In this document: one piece after another, positions 7,755 through 14,310 of the stretch
Layout: every line of letters starts with the position of its first letter
Numbering within the stretch: the stretch's first letter is position 1
NCBI GenBank assembly: GCA_041493035.1
Contig: JBGPYB010000120.1
Coordinates: 1-14,310, forward strand
Length of the DNA stretch: 14,310 nucleotides
Direction: 5' to 3'
Source: JBGPYB01 sp041493035
GTDB lineage: Bacteria > Acidobacteriota > Vicinamibacteria > Fen-336
Translations under genes and position numbers: made by a program
Notes under the pieces: model-generated
What the model was told of the DNA's origin: nothing
Seen by the model: the letters and a program-made list of their open reading frames with translations, nothing else
Database searches by the model: none

Positions 7755-9795
7755 CTCCGGCGCCGCGCTCTGCTGCGGGGTCGCCCATGGGATGGTGCGA
7801 GCGATGGTGCCCGAGAACGAGGCGAAGCCCGATCCACAATACTCCGCTCGCCAGTGCCAGGATGAGCGGTAGCGCAAGCCAATGAGCCCGCAGCCATGCC
7901 TCGAGGCGGGTGAAATAGGAGATCTCTGAGACGGTGCGGCGGGCGCCGATGCTGAACGCCGCTGGCCCTTCTTCCGCTAGAAACGCAGTGTCCCCCGAGA
8001 GGCGCTGAAGAACCGCTGGCTCGGCGAGGCTGCGGGCCGCAACGCGCAGCAGCGCCGGCGTCGCAGCGCGAAGGCGGAGCACGTAGTGGCTCCCTCCGGC
8101 GGGATTCTCGAGCTCTTGAAGGAAGGGCAGGCGGCGGAGTGAGTCGCCGCGCGGCAGCCGCTTGAGGTCGGGCAGCGGGAGCGGGCTGGGGGAATCGCCC
8201 GCCTCCAGCAGGACCAGGTTCTGCCCGCGGCCGGCCAGGGCTTGCGAGGCCGGCACGACGCGCAAGAGGAAGCGTTCGGACGGCACCAATCGCCCCAGCA
8301 GGGCTGCGATCTCGCAGAGGGCCGGGACCGCCTCGTCGCCCTCCGGAACGGCGATGACGGTGTCGGAAAGGTCGGCGCGCAAGCTGAAGGGGTAGAAGCT
8401 GGACCGCAGCAGGGCCAGGTCCGGAAGATCCGCCACGTACTCCCTGGGGAGGAAGAGGCTGCTGTCTCCCCGGAGCTTCACGAACGGTCCCGGCGCGCCG
8501 GAGCGGCCGTTCCACGCCACCGTCAGCACGTTCTCGGGCTTGAGGGCCGACGCAGGAATCGGCGTGGAGAGCGTAAAGCTGCGGGCCCGTGCGTTCGCTT
8601 CCATGGGCAAGATCCGCAGCAGCACGTCGTTCCAATACACCTCGAGGGCGCCCTTCGGGTCGCTCGAGAGAGCGGGCAGCGTCTCGAACACAAGCGTGGC
8701 CCGATGCCCGTACGGCAAGAATCGGGCATCGGGCGGGACCCTCATCCGAACCCGTGCCGGCAGATCGGCGGTCACAGCCAGCTCGGCGCGAGGGTCGCCC
8801 GCCTCGTCGACGGTGAATGTATTCGACGGCGGGACAAAGCCTCGCCACTGCCGCGATCCGCCAGCTCGCGGCGTGGGCGCCACAGGGACGAGGAGCAGAC
8901 GGCTGCCTTTGCGTCTGGGCACGTTGAAGATCGAGAGGGCGGCCTTCCCCACGGCGCCCGGCTCTTGTCCAGTCACGACAAGGAGTGGCTGCGCCTTCGG
9001 TCCCGCCTCGAGAACGAGCGCCACCAACCCGGTGGAGGGGCTGGCTTCGGCGGCGCCTTCTCCCAGGCTACCCAACTCCCGAAGCGCCGGTTGCTCGCGG
9101 GCCGTCCCTACCACCACGGCCGGCGTCTCTACCTCACGCAGCGACCGGGCGAAGGAGAGGCTGACCGTCGCCGGAGCCACGCGGGCGGTCAAGGTCGCGA
9201 CCGTCCGTGCGATTGCCTCGAGCGTCGTGGCGCTGGGCGTGGACGGGAGCAGGACCGTCAGGCGCCGCCCCTCGAAGCTCCGGCGCCGCAGGATCGGGTC
9301 GGGCAGGTCCGAGAGGCTTCGCTCCACCCGCCGACGCTCGAACGGGATCGCCAAGAGCGAGGTCGAGCGCACGAGGGTCCAATCCCCCTCGACCAGGCCC
9401 GCCTTCGCGAAGTGCTCGACGGAGATCACAACCTGGTTCTCCTCGCGGAGCATCTCCGGTGCAATCGGCAGGACGAGCTCTGTCGGGCCTGCATTCTTCG
9501 GGTCGAGCCGGAGGCTCCGCAACACGCCGTGGTTCAGGGCAACGGCGAGGAACGAGCGCTCGCCGTCGAGCGCGGGGGAGTGCTCGAAGCGCAACCGCAG
9601 CTCGGCTCCTGGCTGGGGTTGCCAGTCGACCGGCCACGAAAATTCGATCTGCCGCGTGGCTCGCGCCCCCGCGAGGCGCAGGTCGTCGAGGCCCAGCTGC
9701 TTGCCGAACTGGAGCTCGAGGCGCTCAGGCTTCGCCTGCGGAGGGGCCGTCGCCGCCGCCAGAGTGAGCCAAGGAAGAAAAAGGAGCCGAAACAT
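7747..9795 (-). CDS. bcsB: Cellulose synthase periplasmic subunit BcsB
   Basis: A 682-residue protein. Residues 1-17 are a signal peptide (MFRLLFLPWLTLAAATA). An N-terminal carbohydrate-binding-like region follows, with LRLRFEHSPALDGERSFLAV and LNHGVLRSLRL matching the BcsB 'F-x-x-S-P-x-L...S-x-L-x-V-x-L-N-x-x' pattern. Alternating beta-sandwich and alpha/beta segments continue (for example RRLTVLLPSTPSATTLEAIA). Near the end lie an amphipathic stretch and one transmembrane helix at 639-661, the anchor that contacts BcsA. This is the full BcsB layout at near-normal length. BcsB guides the nascent glucan through the periplasm and is required for BcsA activity in studied systems. Unusually the gene is on the strand opposite bcsA, with bcsZ between, and converges on bcsZ with an 8-bp overlap. 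Its start is 35 bp from a divergent kinase gene. The RBS is weak: GGGAG lies only one base before the ATG. Confidence 0.92.
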   Translation of the reverse strand: MFRLLFLPWLTLAAATAPPQAKPERLELQFGKQLGLDDLRLAGARATRQIEFSWPVDWQPQPGAELRLRFEHSPALDGERSFLAVALNHGVLRSLRLDPKNAGPTELVLPIAPEMLREENQVVISVEHFAKAGLVEGDWTLVRSTSLLAIPFERRRVERSLSDLPDPILRRRSFEGRRLTVLLPSTPSATTLEAIARTVATLTARVAPATVSLSFARSLREVETPAVVVGTAREQPALRELGSLGEGAAEASPSTGLVALVLEAGPKAQPLLVVTGQEPGAVGKAALSIFNVPRRKGSRLLLVPVAPTPRAGGSRQWRGFVPPSNTFTVDEAGDPRAELAVTADLPARVRMRVPPDARFLPYGHRATLVFETLPALSSDPKGALEVYWNDVLLRILPMEANARARSFTLSTPIPASALKPENVLTVAWNGRSGAPGPFVKLRGDSSLFLPREYVADLPDLALLRSSFYPFSLRADLSDTVIAVPEGDEAVPALCEIAALLGRLVPSERFLLRVVPASQALAGRGQNLVLLEAGDSPSPLPLPDLKRLPRGDSLRRLPFLQELENPAGGSHYVLRLRAATPALLRVAARSLAEPAVLQRLSGDTAFLAEEGPAAFSIGARRTVSEISYFTRLEAWLRAHWLALPLILALASGVLWIGLRLVLGHHRSHHPMGDPAAERGAGAT

Positions 9796-9830
9796 GCTCC
9801 CATCGTATCAAGGCATGCGAACATCGCCTC
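9796..9830. promoter_or_regulatory. Short divergent bcsB / kinase-like gene start region
   Basis: Only 35 bp separate the bcsB ATG (minus strand) from the GTG of the kinase-like gene (plus strand). The segment is less GC-rich than its surroundings and contains the palindrome GCATGC and weak promoter-like hexamers (TATCAA on plus, TTGATA on minus). Two divergent promoters cannot fit fully here without overlapping each other or the coding ends. Shared control or leaderless transcripts are therefore plausible, but no promoter is demonstrated. Confidence 0.35.
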
Positions 9831-11312
9831 GTGACAGGCCTCCCGCTTCCGTCCGCCGTCTCTCGTTACGAGATCCTGGAAGAGATGTCCCGCGGGGCCA
9901 CGAGCGTGGCCTACCGGGCGCGCGACCCCCGCCTCGACCGGGTCGTCGTGGTCAAAGTAGTGCTCCTTCCGGCGGATCTGTCGGACAAGGAGGGCGCCGC
10001 CTTCGAAGCACGGTTCCTCGAAGAAACGCGCCGTGCCTCGCGCTTGACCCACCCGGGCCTCGTGCCTATTCATGACTGCGGCAAGGATCCGGAGACAGGT
10101 GCCTTGTTCGTCGTCCAAGAGCACGTGAAGGGGACGCCCCTCTCGGAGCTGCTCGCTCCTGGCGAGCCTCGTCCGTTGGAGGAAGCCCTGCACCTCGTTG
10201 GCGGTGTCGGCCGGGCGCTCCAGCACCTCCATGCAGGGGGCCTCACACACGGTGACGTGCAGCCCAGCAATATCGTGCTGCAGGACTCCGGTCTGCCCAG
10301 ACTCGCTGATGCTGGGATCCCGCGGGTCGAGGTGTCGCGCCTCACCCTGGCGGGCGTCCTCCCCCTCTTCGGCGTTCCCCTCTACACGTCCCCCGAGCAG
10401 GCGGTGGGCGAAAAGCCGGACGCTCAAAGCGACCTCTTCGCCCTGGCCGCCGTGGCATACCGATTGCTCACGGGGCGCGACGCGTTCGAGGCCGATGGGC
10501 CGACGAAGATCCTCGCCCGAGTCCTCCACGACCGTCCGCGTTCACCGGTGGCAGTCGTCCCGGGTCTGCCTGCCGGGGTGGACCTGGTGCTGGCCAAGGC
10601 CCTCGCCAAGTCGCGGAAGGACCGCTATTCCAATGCGATGGCCTTCTGCGACGACCTCGACGACCTGCTGGCAGGCAGGCCCCCCGCCAACGCTCCAAGC
10701 GGTCTCAAGAAAGAGGACACGGCGACCTTCCTGGTGGGAGCGAGCGCAGACACGCTCGTCGGCGAGACCACGGGTATGGGCTCCGTTCGGTTGCATCGGC
10801 GCCCCTTTGTCCGTGCTTTCGTGGGCCTCGTCGCACTCGCGCTGGTCGGGGGCCTCGAGTTGCTACGACGCGAGCTCGAGACCTCCGATGCAACACCCGG
10901 CGCGCGCCCGGCCGCGGATCCTCTCCCGCGGGCCGAGGACCCCAAACCCAAGAGCGCTTCGGGCCTGCCGTCCATTGAACAAGCGTCCGCGCCGACCGCG
11001 CGCCTTTCAGTCGACTTCAGGCACACGCTCGAAACCGGCACCCTCGTAGTGTCGGTCGACGGTGCGAAAGTCCTTGAGCGGGGTGTCAGCGGCGTGATCA
11101 AGAGATCCGTGCTCGGCATCAAGCTGCGCGAAGGCCGCCTGCAGCAGGTCGTCGCCCTCTCGCCCGGACGCCACGAGATTACCGTGCGGGTGCTCTGGGG
11201 GGATGACGAGCGCACCAGCAAGATCGCCGGCAACTTCAGCACGGGGGTCACGCGGCGACTCTCGGCTAGGGTCGGCCGGATCGGAAAGGATCTGTCGATC
11301 GAGTGGGAGTAG
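9831..11312 (+). CDS. Degenerate Hanks-type Ser/Thr kinase (probable pseudokinase) with membrane anchor and extracytoplasmic domain
   Basis: A 493-residue protein. Residues 12-280 follow the bacterial Ser/Thr kinase fold: RYEILEEMSRGATSVAYRARD, the ATP-site Lys42 (VVKVV), the alpha-C Glu65 (FLEETRRASRLTHPG), YTSPEQ and a late SDLFAL segment. Key motifs are degraded. The glycine loop reads SRGATS instead of GRGGMG. The catalytic loop is HGDVQPSN (140-147), so HRD has lost its Arg and the catalytic-loop Lys is Gln. DFG is DAG (160-162). Asp142, Asn147 and Asp160 remain, so weak activity or nucleotide binding cannot be excluded. A membrane helix at about 326-345 is followed by a Pro-rich linker and a beta-rich C-terminal domain (391-493). 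That domain is homologous to the one in the convergent kinase downstream. The GTG start is set by the kinase N-terminus; the RBS is weak. The gene is divergent from bcsB. Confidence 0.9.
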   Translation: MTGLPLPSAVSRYEILEEMSRGATSVAYRARDPRLDRVVVVKVVLLPADLSDKEGAAFEARFLEETRRASRLTHPGLVPIHDCGKDPETGALFVVQEHVKGTPLSELLAPGEPRPLEEALHLVGGVGRALQHLHAGGLTHGDVQPSNIVLQDSGLPRLADAGIPRVEVSRLTLAGVLPLFGVPLYTSPEQAVGEKPDAQSDLFALAAVAYRLLTGRDAFEADGPTKILARVLHDRPRSPVAVVPGLPAGVDLVLAKALAKSRKDRYSNAMAFCDDLDDLLAGRPPANAPSGLKKEDTATFLVGASADTLVGETTGMGSVRLHRRPFVRAFVGLVALALVGGLELLRRELETSDATPGARPAADPLPRAEDPKPKSASGLPSIEQASAPTARLSVDFRHTLETGTLVVSVDGAKVLERGVSGVIKRSVLGIKLREGRLQQVVALSPGRHEITVRVLWGDDERTSKIAGNFSTGVTRRLSARVGRIGKDLSIEWE

Positions 11313-11338
11313 CCGCCCCGGCCTTGAGGGGACGGGCT
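11311..11338. terminator. Hairpin between two convergent kinase genes, possible bidirectional terminator
   Basis: AGCCGCCCC (11311-11319) pairs with GGGGACGGGCT (11328-11338) once one A and one G on the right arm are bulged, around the loop GGCCTTGA. It fills the 25-bp gap and touches both stop codons (TAG at 11310-11312; minus-strand TGA at 11338-11340). There is no T-run. Position between convergent ends supports a shared terminator role; the two bulges weaken it. Confidence 0.45.
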
Positions 11339-12747
11339 CAGCGATCGGCGTCCGGTGCTTCCGGCCGCGGGCCCCACCACGCTGTCAACTCCTTCCTGAG
11401 CAGCCCGCCGAGCCTCACCTCCAGGCGACGGGTCTCGCCGCGCTCGAGCCGGCCGTCGATGCGCTGGGTGCCGTTGAAGCTCTCGCCGACGACCTCCAGG
11501 CGAACCTTCCGGTTGCCCGGGCGCACGTCGAAGCTCTTCCGCAGCCGGCCTCGCCAGACCTTGACCACGATCATGTCCTCTTGTCGGCCTTCGAGTGATT
11601 CCTCGAGGACGAGACCATCATCGACGAAGACCTTGAGAACGCCGTTTCGTAGGGAGTGCTCAAAATTGACCTCGACGTGCGCAGCGGAGGCCGTCCCCAG
11701 AAGCCGCCAGAGCAGGATCAGTAACGCCACGCCAACGCCACTGGCGCCAAGGACAAAGCGCCGCCGCCTTCCTAGAACCCACCCCACTGCCGCGGCCTTT
11801 CCCACGCGAGCTGCCCCCGCCGACGCAAGCGCCTGCGCAGGGGAGGGAAGGGCTCGTGAGACCCGGGTGCCCTCGACATCGGGAGGCCGCTCGGTGGGAC
11901 CCGTCGGCTCGCGGCCCGAGAGGATCCCCTCGAGCTCCCGCGCGAACGCTTGGGCGCTCGCATAACGATCCTCCGGCCGTTTGGCGAGCGCGCGGGCGAC
12001 CACGCCGTCCACAGAACGAGGCAGCCCCTCAATCAAGGTGGAGGGCGGCGGCGGTTCGCGAAAGAGAATGCGGTTCAGGATGGCGGGGACGCTGTCCGCC
12101 TCGAATGCCGAGCGGCCCGTCAGGAGCCGGTAAAGGACTGCTCCCAAGGAGAAGATGTCGCTCCGTCCGTCGACCGCCTGTGAGGACGCCTGCTCGGGCG
12201 ACATGTAGGCGGGCGTGCCCAGGAACTGGCCGACGGTCGTGAGCTGTTCGGTCCGCATCTTGGCGATACCGAAGTCCATGATCTTCGGCTGCCCCGAGTC
12301 AAGGACCATGATGTTGGCGGGCTTGATGTCCCGATGAACCACACCTGCGGCGTGCGCGTGCTCAAGTGCCTCCGCGACGCGCGCCGTGAGTCGTAAAGCG
12401 TCGCGCCACCCCATTGGGCTCCCGCCGGCCGAAATCTCGGCCAGGGTTCGCCCCTGCAAATACTCAAGGGCGATGTAGAGGGTCCCGTCGTCCTCGTCGC
12501 GGCCGACGTCATGGACAACTACGATCCCAGGATGGGACAGGCGGGCGGCCGCCCTCGCTTCGGCGAGGAAGCGCTTCTCGTAGCCGATTCGCTCTTCGGG
12601 GGACACGGCGAACGCGAGATGAACGGTCTTGAGGGCCACTGTCCGACTTAGCTCGGGGTCGACGGCGCGCCAGACGACACCCATCATGCCGCGGCCGATC
12701 TGTTCCTCGACGAGATACCGGCCGACCTTCGGGCGAGAGGACTCCAC
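11338..12747 (-). CDS. Hanks-type Ser/Thr protein kinase with membrane anchor and extracytoplasmic domain
   Basis: A 469-residue membrane kinase expected to phosphorylate Ser/Thr on target proteins. From the chosen start, all active motifs are present: glycine loop GRGMMG (18-23), Lys40 (VALK), alpha-C Glu63, HRDIKPAN (138-145), DFG (158-160) and GTPAYMSPEQ (177-186). After a linker to about 326, RRRR precedes a membrane helix (331-350). The rest (356-457) is a beta-rich extracytoplasmic domain beginning VEVNFEHSLRNGVLKVFVDD. It aligns with the C-terminus of the kinase-like protein converging on it. The start is uncertain: GTG at 12747 gives a compact N-terminus like the neighbouring kinase, while GTG at 12765 and TTG at 12873 are alternatives in the same frame. 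None has a clear RBS, and the extra residues would be low-complexity. The substrate is unknown. Confidence 0.92.
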   Translation of the reverse strand: MESSRPKVGRYLVEEQIGRGMMGVVWRAVDPELSRTVALKTVHLAFAVSPEERIGYEKRFLAEARAAARLSHPGIVVVHDVGRDEDDGTLYIALEYLQGRTLAEISAGGSPMGWRDALRLTARVAEALEHAHAAGVVHRDIKPANIMVLDSGQPKIMDFGIAKMRTEQLTTVGQFLGTPAYMSPEQASSQAVDGRSDIFSLGAVLYRLLTGRSAFEADSVPAILNRILFREPPPPSTLIEGLPRSVDGVVARALAKRPEDRYASAQAFARELEGILSGREPTGPTERPPDVEGTRVSRALPSPAQALASAGAARVGKAAAVGWVLGRRRRFVLGASGVGVALLILLWRLLGTASAAHVEVNFEHSLRNGVLKVFVDDGLVLEESLEGRQEDMIVVKVWRGRLRKSFDVRPGNRKVRLEVVGESFNGTQRIDGRLERGETRRLEVRLGGLLRKELTAWWGPRPEAPDADR

Positions 12748-13005
12748 GGGCGAGCATGATGCCACACGCGGGCTGGCAGAGGACGGCAGTGGCCTGCGCA
12801 CCGGCGGGCCGGCCGCGGAGCCGGCGGGCGTCAAGTCCGCCGGACCCTCGTCATCAGGGCACCACCGTGCCAAAATGCCGCGGCGCTAGCGCTCGCTTCG
12901 CGACGGGCCGAAGGGAGGGCTCGGCGGCTGGTCACGGAGTACCTGAACCTCGAGCGGGAATGACGCCGTATACCGAGCCGACTGGGCTCGCAGCCTGAGG
13001 AGGGA
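12748..13005. promoter_or_regulatory. Divergent intergenic region between two kinase genes, with inverted repeats
   Basis: This 258-bp segment lies between the outward-facing kinase starts and should hold their promoters. Visible small symmetries are GTCCGCCGGAC (12835-12845), GGCACCACCGTGCC (12858-12871) and the palindrome GCGCTAGCGC (12883-12892). CCGGCGGGC also occurs twice, 20 bp apart (12801 and 12821). These could be operator sites, but such matches are common by chance at this GC content. No convincing -35/-10 pair is visible. If the leftward kinase starts at its TTG (12873), the left half is coding instead. Confidence 0.4.
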
Positions 13006-14310
13006 ATGCAAGAGCCACTACCCCAACGCATCGGCCGGTATGAGATCCAGCGGGAGTTGGGCCGCGGGATGATGGGGGTCGTCTACCAGGCGAAGGACCC
13101 AGCGCTGCATCGGAACGTGGCCCTCAAAACGATCTCGCTGGCTTTTGCTGTTTCGGAAAGTGAGCGTGAGACGTTCGAAGCACGCTTCCTGCAGGAGGCG
13201 CGAGCGGCGGCAGGTCTTTCCCATCCCTCGATCGTCGTGGTCTACGACGTCGGCGTGGATGCGGGAGCCGGCACCTTCTATATGGCCCTCGAGTTCCTCC
13301 GCGGCAAGACGCTCGAGGGGATTCTGGCCGCGGGACACGCCCTCGAATGGCGCGAGGCGCTCCGTACGACGGCTCGTGTCGCCGACGCGCTCTACCACGC
13401 TCACGCCCATGGGATCATCCACCGGGACATCAAGCCCGCCAATATCATGGTCCTGCCCACGGGGGAGCCGAAGATCATGGACTTCGGCGTGGCGAAGCTT
13501 GACGCCGCTCACCTCACCACCGGCGGAGAGGTGTTCGGCAGCCCTTCGTACATGTCCCCGGAACAGGCCGAAGGGGAGACCCTCGATGCACGGAGCGACC
13601 TCTTCTCACTCGGGGCTGTTCTCTACGAGCTGCTCACGGGGAAGAAGGCCTTCCCCGGTCGGGACCTGCCGACGGTCCTTTTGCGCCTGGCCCACGAGGA
13701 CCCGGTCGCGCCCAGCGCGCTCAACCCAGGCCTTCCACCGGCGTTGGACGCCGTCGTGGCCCGGGCGCTGGCCAAGGAGCGCGCCGCACGCTATCCCAAT
13801 GGCAAGGCCCTCGCCGAAGACATCGAGGACATCCTTGCGGATCGGGCGCCTCGTCACGTCGCGGCTCTGTCGGCCCCAAAGGCTCCGACGACGATGGTGG
13901 CGCGCACCGCTCCACTGCGGCCGACGCCGGTTTCGCCGGCCGCACCTCGTCCCGTCGTCGGCGAGGGAACCGTCCGCGGAGTCACCGGGCAGGGGGTCGG
14001 GCTGTCACTGCCTGCGGGCAAGCGGGTGGCCGTCGCCTTCTTGAGCGGTGCTCGACAGGGCGAGGTTTTCGTCCTCGGAGGGCCAACGACCTTGATAGGC
14101 CGGAGTGGCGGACGGGCCGGCGCCGACATCGAACTCGCTGATCCCGAAGTCTCTCGCGCTCACGCGGTCATCGAGTGTCACGGGAGCCGCGTTGCCGTCC
14201 GCGACCTCGGTAGCACCAATGGGACCTTCATCGAGAGCGAGCGGATCGAGGAGCGGGATCTCGAGGACAAGGCGGAGTTCCGGGTGGGGGGGACGAGGCT
14301 CATGCTCATC
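13006..14310 (+). CDS. Ser/Thr protein kinase with C-terminal FHA domain (truncated by window end)
   Basis: 435 codons are visible and the frame remains open at the right edge. The kinase domain (about 10-280) is canonical: GRGMMG glycine loop (19-24), Lys41, alpha-C Glu64, HRDIKPAN (139-146), DFG (159-161) and SPSYMSPEQ. A Pro/Ala-rich linker follows. From about 345 there is a forkhead-associated domain with IGRS (Gly365-Arg366), SRAH (383-386) and GSTNGTF (402-408), the residues that bind phosphothreonine. The fusion suggests recognition of its own phosphosites or of a phosphorylated partner. The ATG at 13006 is preceded by AGGAGG at 12998-13003 with an unusually short 2-base spacer; an in-frame stop at 12961 excludes much longer starts. 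Its kinase domain is close to that of the leftward kinase (both GRGMMG and ALKT...LAFAVS), so the two look like a duplicated divergent pair. No membrane helix is seen in the visible part. Confidence 0.94.
   Translation, partial: MQEPLPQRIGRYEIQRELGRGMMGVVYQAKDPALHRNVALKTISLAFAVSESERETFEARFLQEARAAAGLSHPSIVVVYDVGVDAGAGTFYMALEFLRGKTLEGILAAGHALEWREALRTTARVADALYHAHAHGIIHRDIKPANIMVLPTGEPKIMDFGVAKLDAAHLTTGGEVFGSPSYMSPEQAEGETLDARSDLFSLGAVLYELLTGKKAFPGRDLPTVLLRLAHEDPVAPSALNPGLPPALDAVVARALAKERAARYPNGKALAEDIEDILADRAPRHVAALSAPKAPTTMVARTAPLRPTPVSPAAPRPVVGEGTVRGVTGQGVGLSLPAGKRVAVAFLSGARQGEVFVLGGPTTLIGRSGGRAGADIELADPEVSRAHAVIECHGSRVAVRDLGSTNGTFIESERIEERDLEDKAEFRVGGTRLMLI

Noticed and set aside
8242..10075. 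Long plus-strand reading frames (over 500 codons) antisense to bcsB
   Set aside because: They are complementary to a full-length BcsB with signal peptide and anchor, are Arg/Gly/Pro-rich without domains, and are typical open shadows in GC-rich DNA.

Overview
The window is GC-rich, densely coding bacterial chromosome. It carries several Hanks-type Ser/Thr kinases with single membrane anchors, a PA2779/DUF6627-type membrane protein and a DUF5666-type exported protein. That mix suggests an Acidobacteriota-like or Myxococcota-like Gram-negative (it has outer-membrane and periplasmic components). No marker gene fixes the taxon, so this is inference. I saw no rRNA, tRNA, CRISPR or insertion sequence.

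Left flank (1-989): the C-terminal end of a DUF5666-like protein, closed by a strong GC hairpin. Next is a leftward small PA2779/DUF6627-family protein with a signal peptide and a C-terminal membrane helix.

Cellulose block (990-9795): a rightward run starts with an unrecognised exported protein with a His/Lys-rich tail. It continues with a membrane-anchored TPR protein, an outer-membrane beta-barrel, cellulose synthase BcsA and the GH8 endoglucanase BcsZ. Several junctions are overlapping or tight, which suggests one transcript. The TPR protein and the barrel together look like the two halves of BcsC encoded as separate genes. bcsB is not beside bcsA as usual: it lies on the opposite strand and overlaps the end of bcsZ tail to tail. 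In the expected machine, BcsA polymerises UDP-glucose and moves the chain across the inner membrane under PilZ/c-di-GMP control. BcsB guides it through the periplasm, the TPR protein bridges to the barrel for export, and BcsZ trims the glucan.

Kinase block (9831-14310): three Hanks-type kinase genes. The first is divergent from bcsB with only 35 bp between the starts. Its active site is degenerate (HGDVQPSN in place of HRDxKPxN, DAG in place of DFG, and no normal glycine loop). The second is convergent with it, has a canonical active site, and shares its unusual C-terminal extracytoplasmic domain. The third is divergent from the second, canonical, and fused to an FHA domain; it runs off the right edge.

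The point most worth following is the linkage of a rearranged cellulose-secretion locus with a degenerate/canonical kinase pair sharing one sensor-like domain. A functional connection between the two blocks is a hypothesis from position only.
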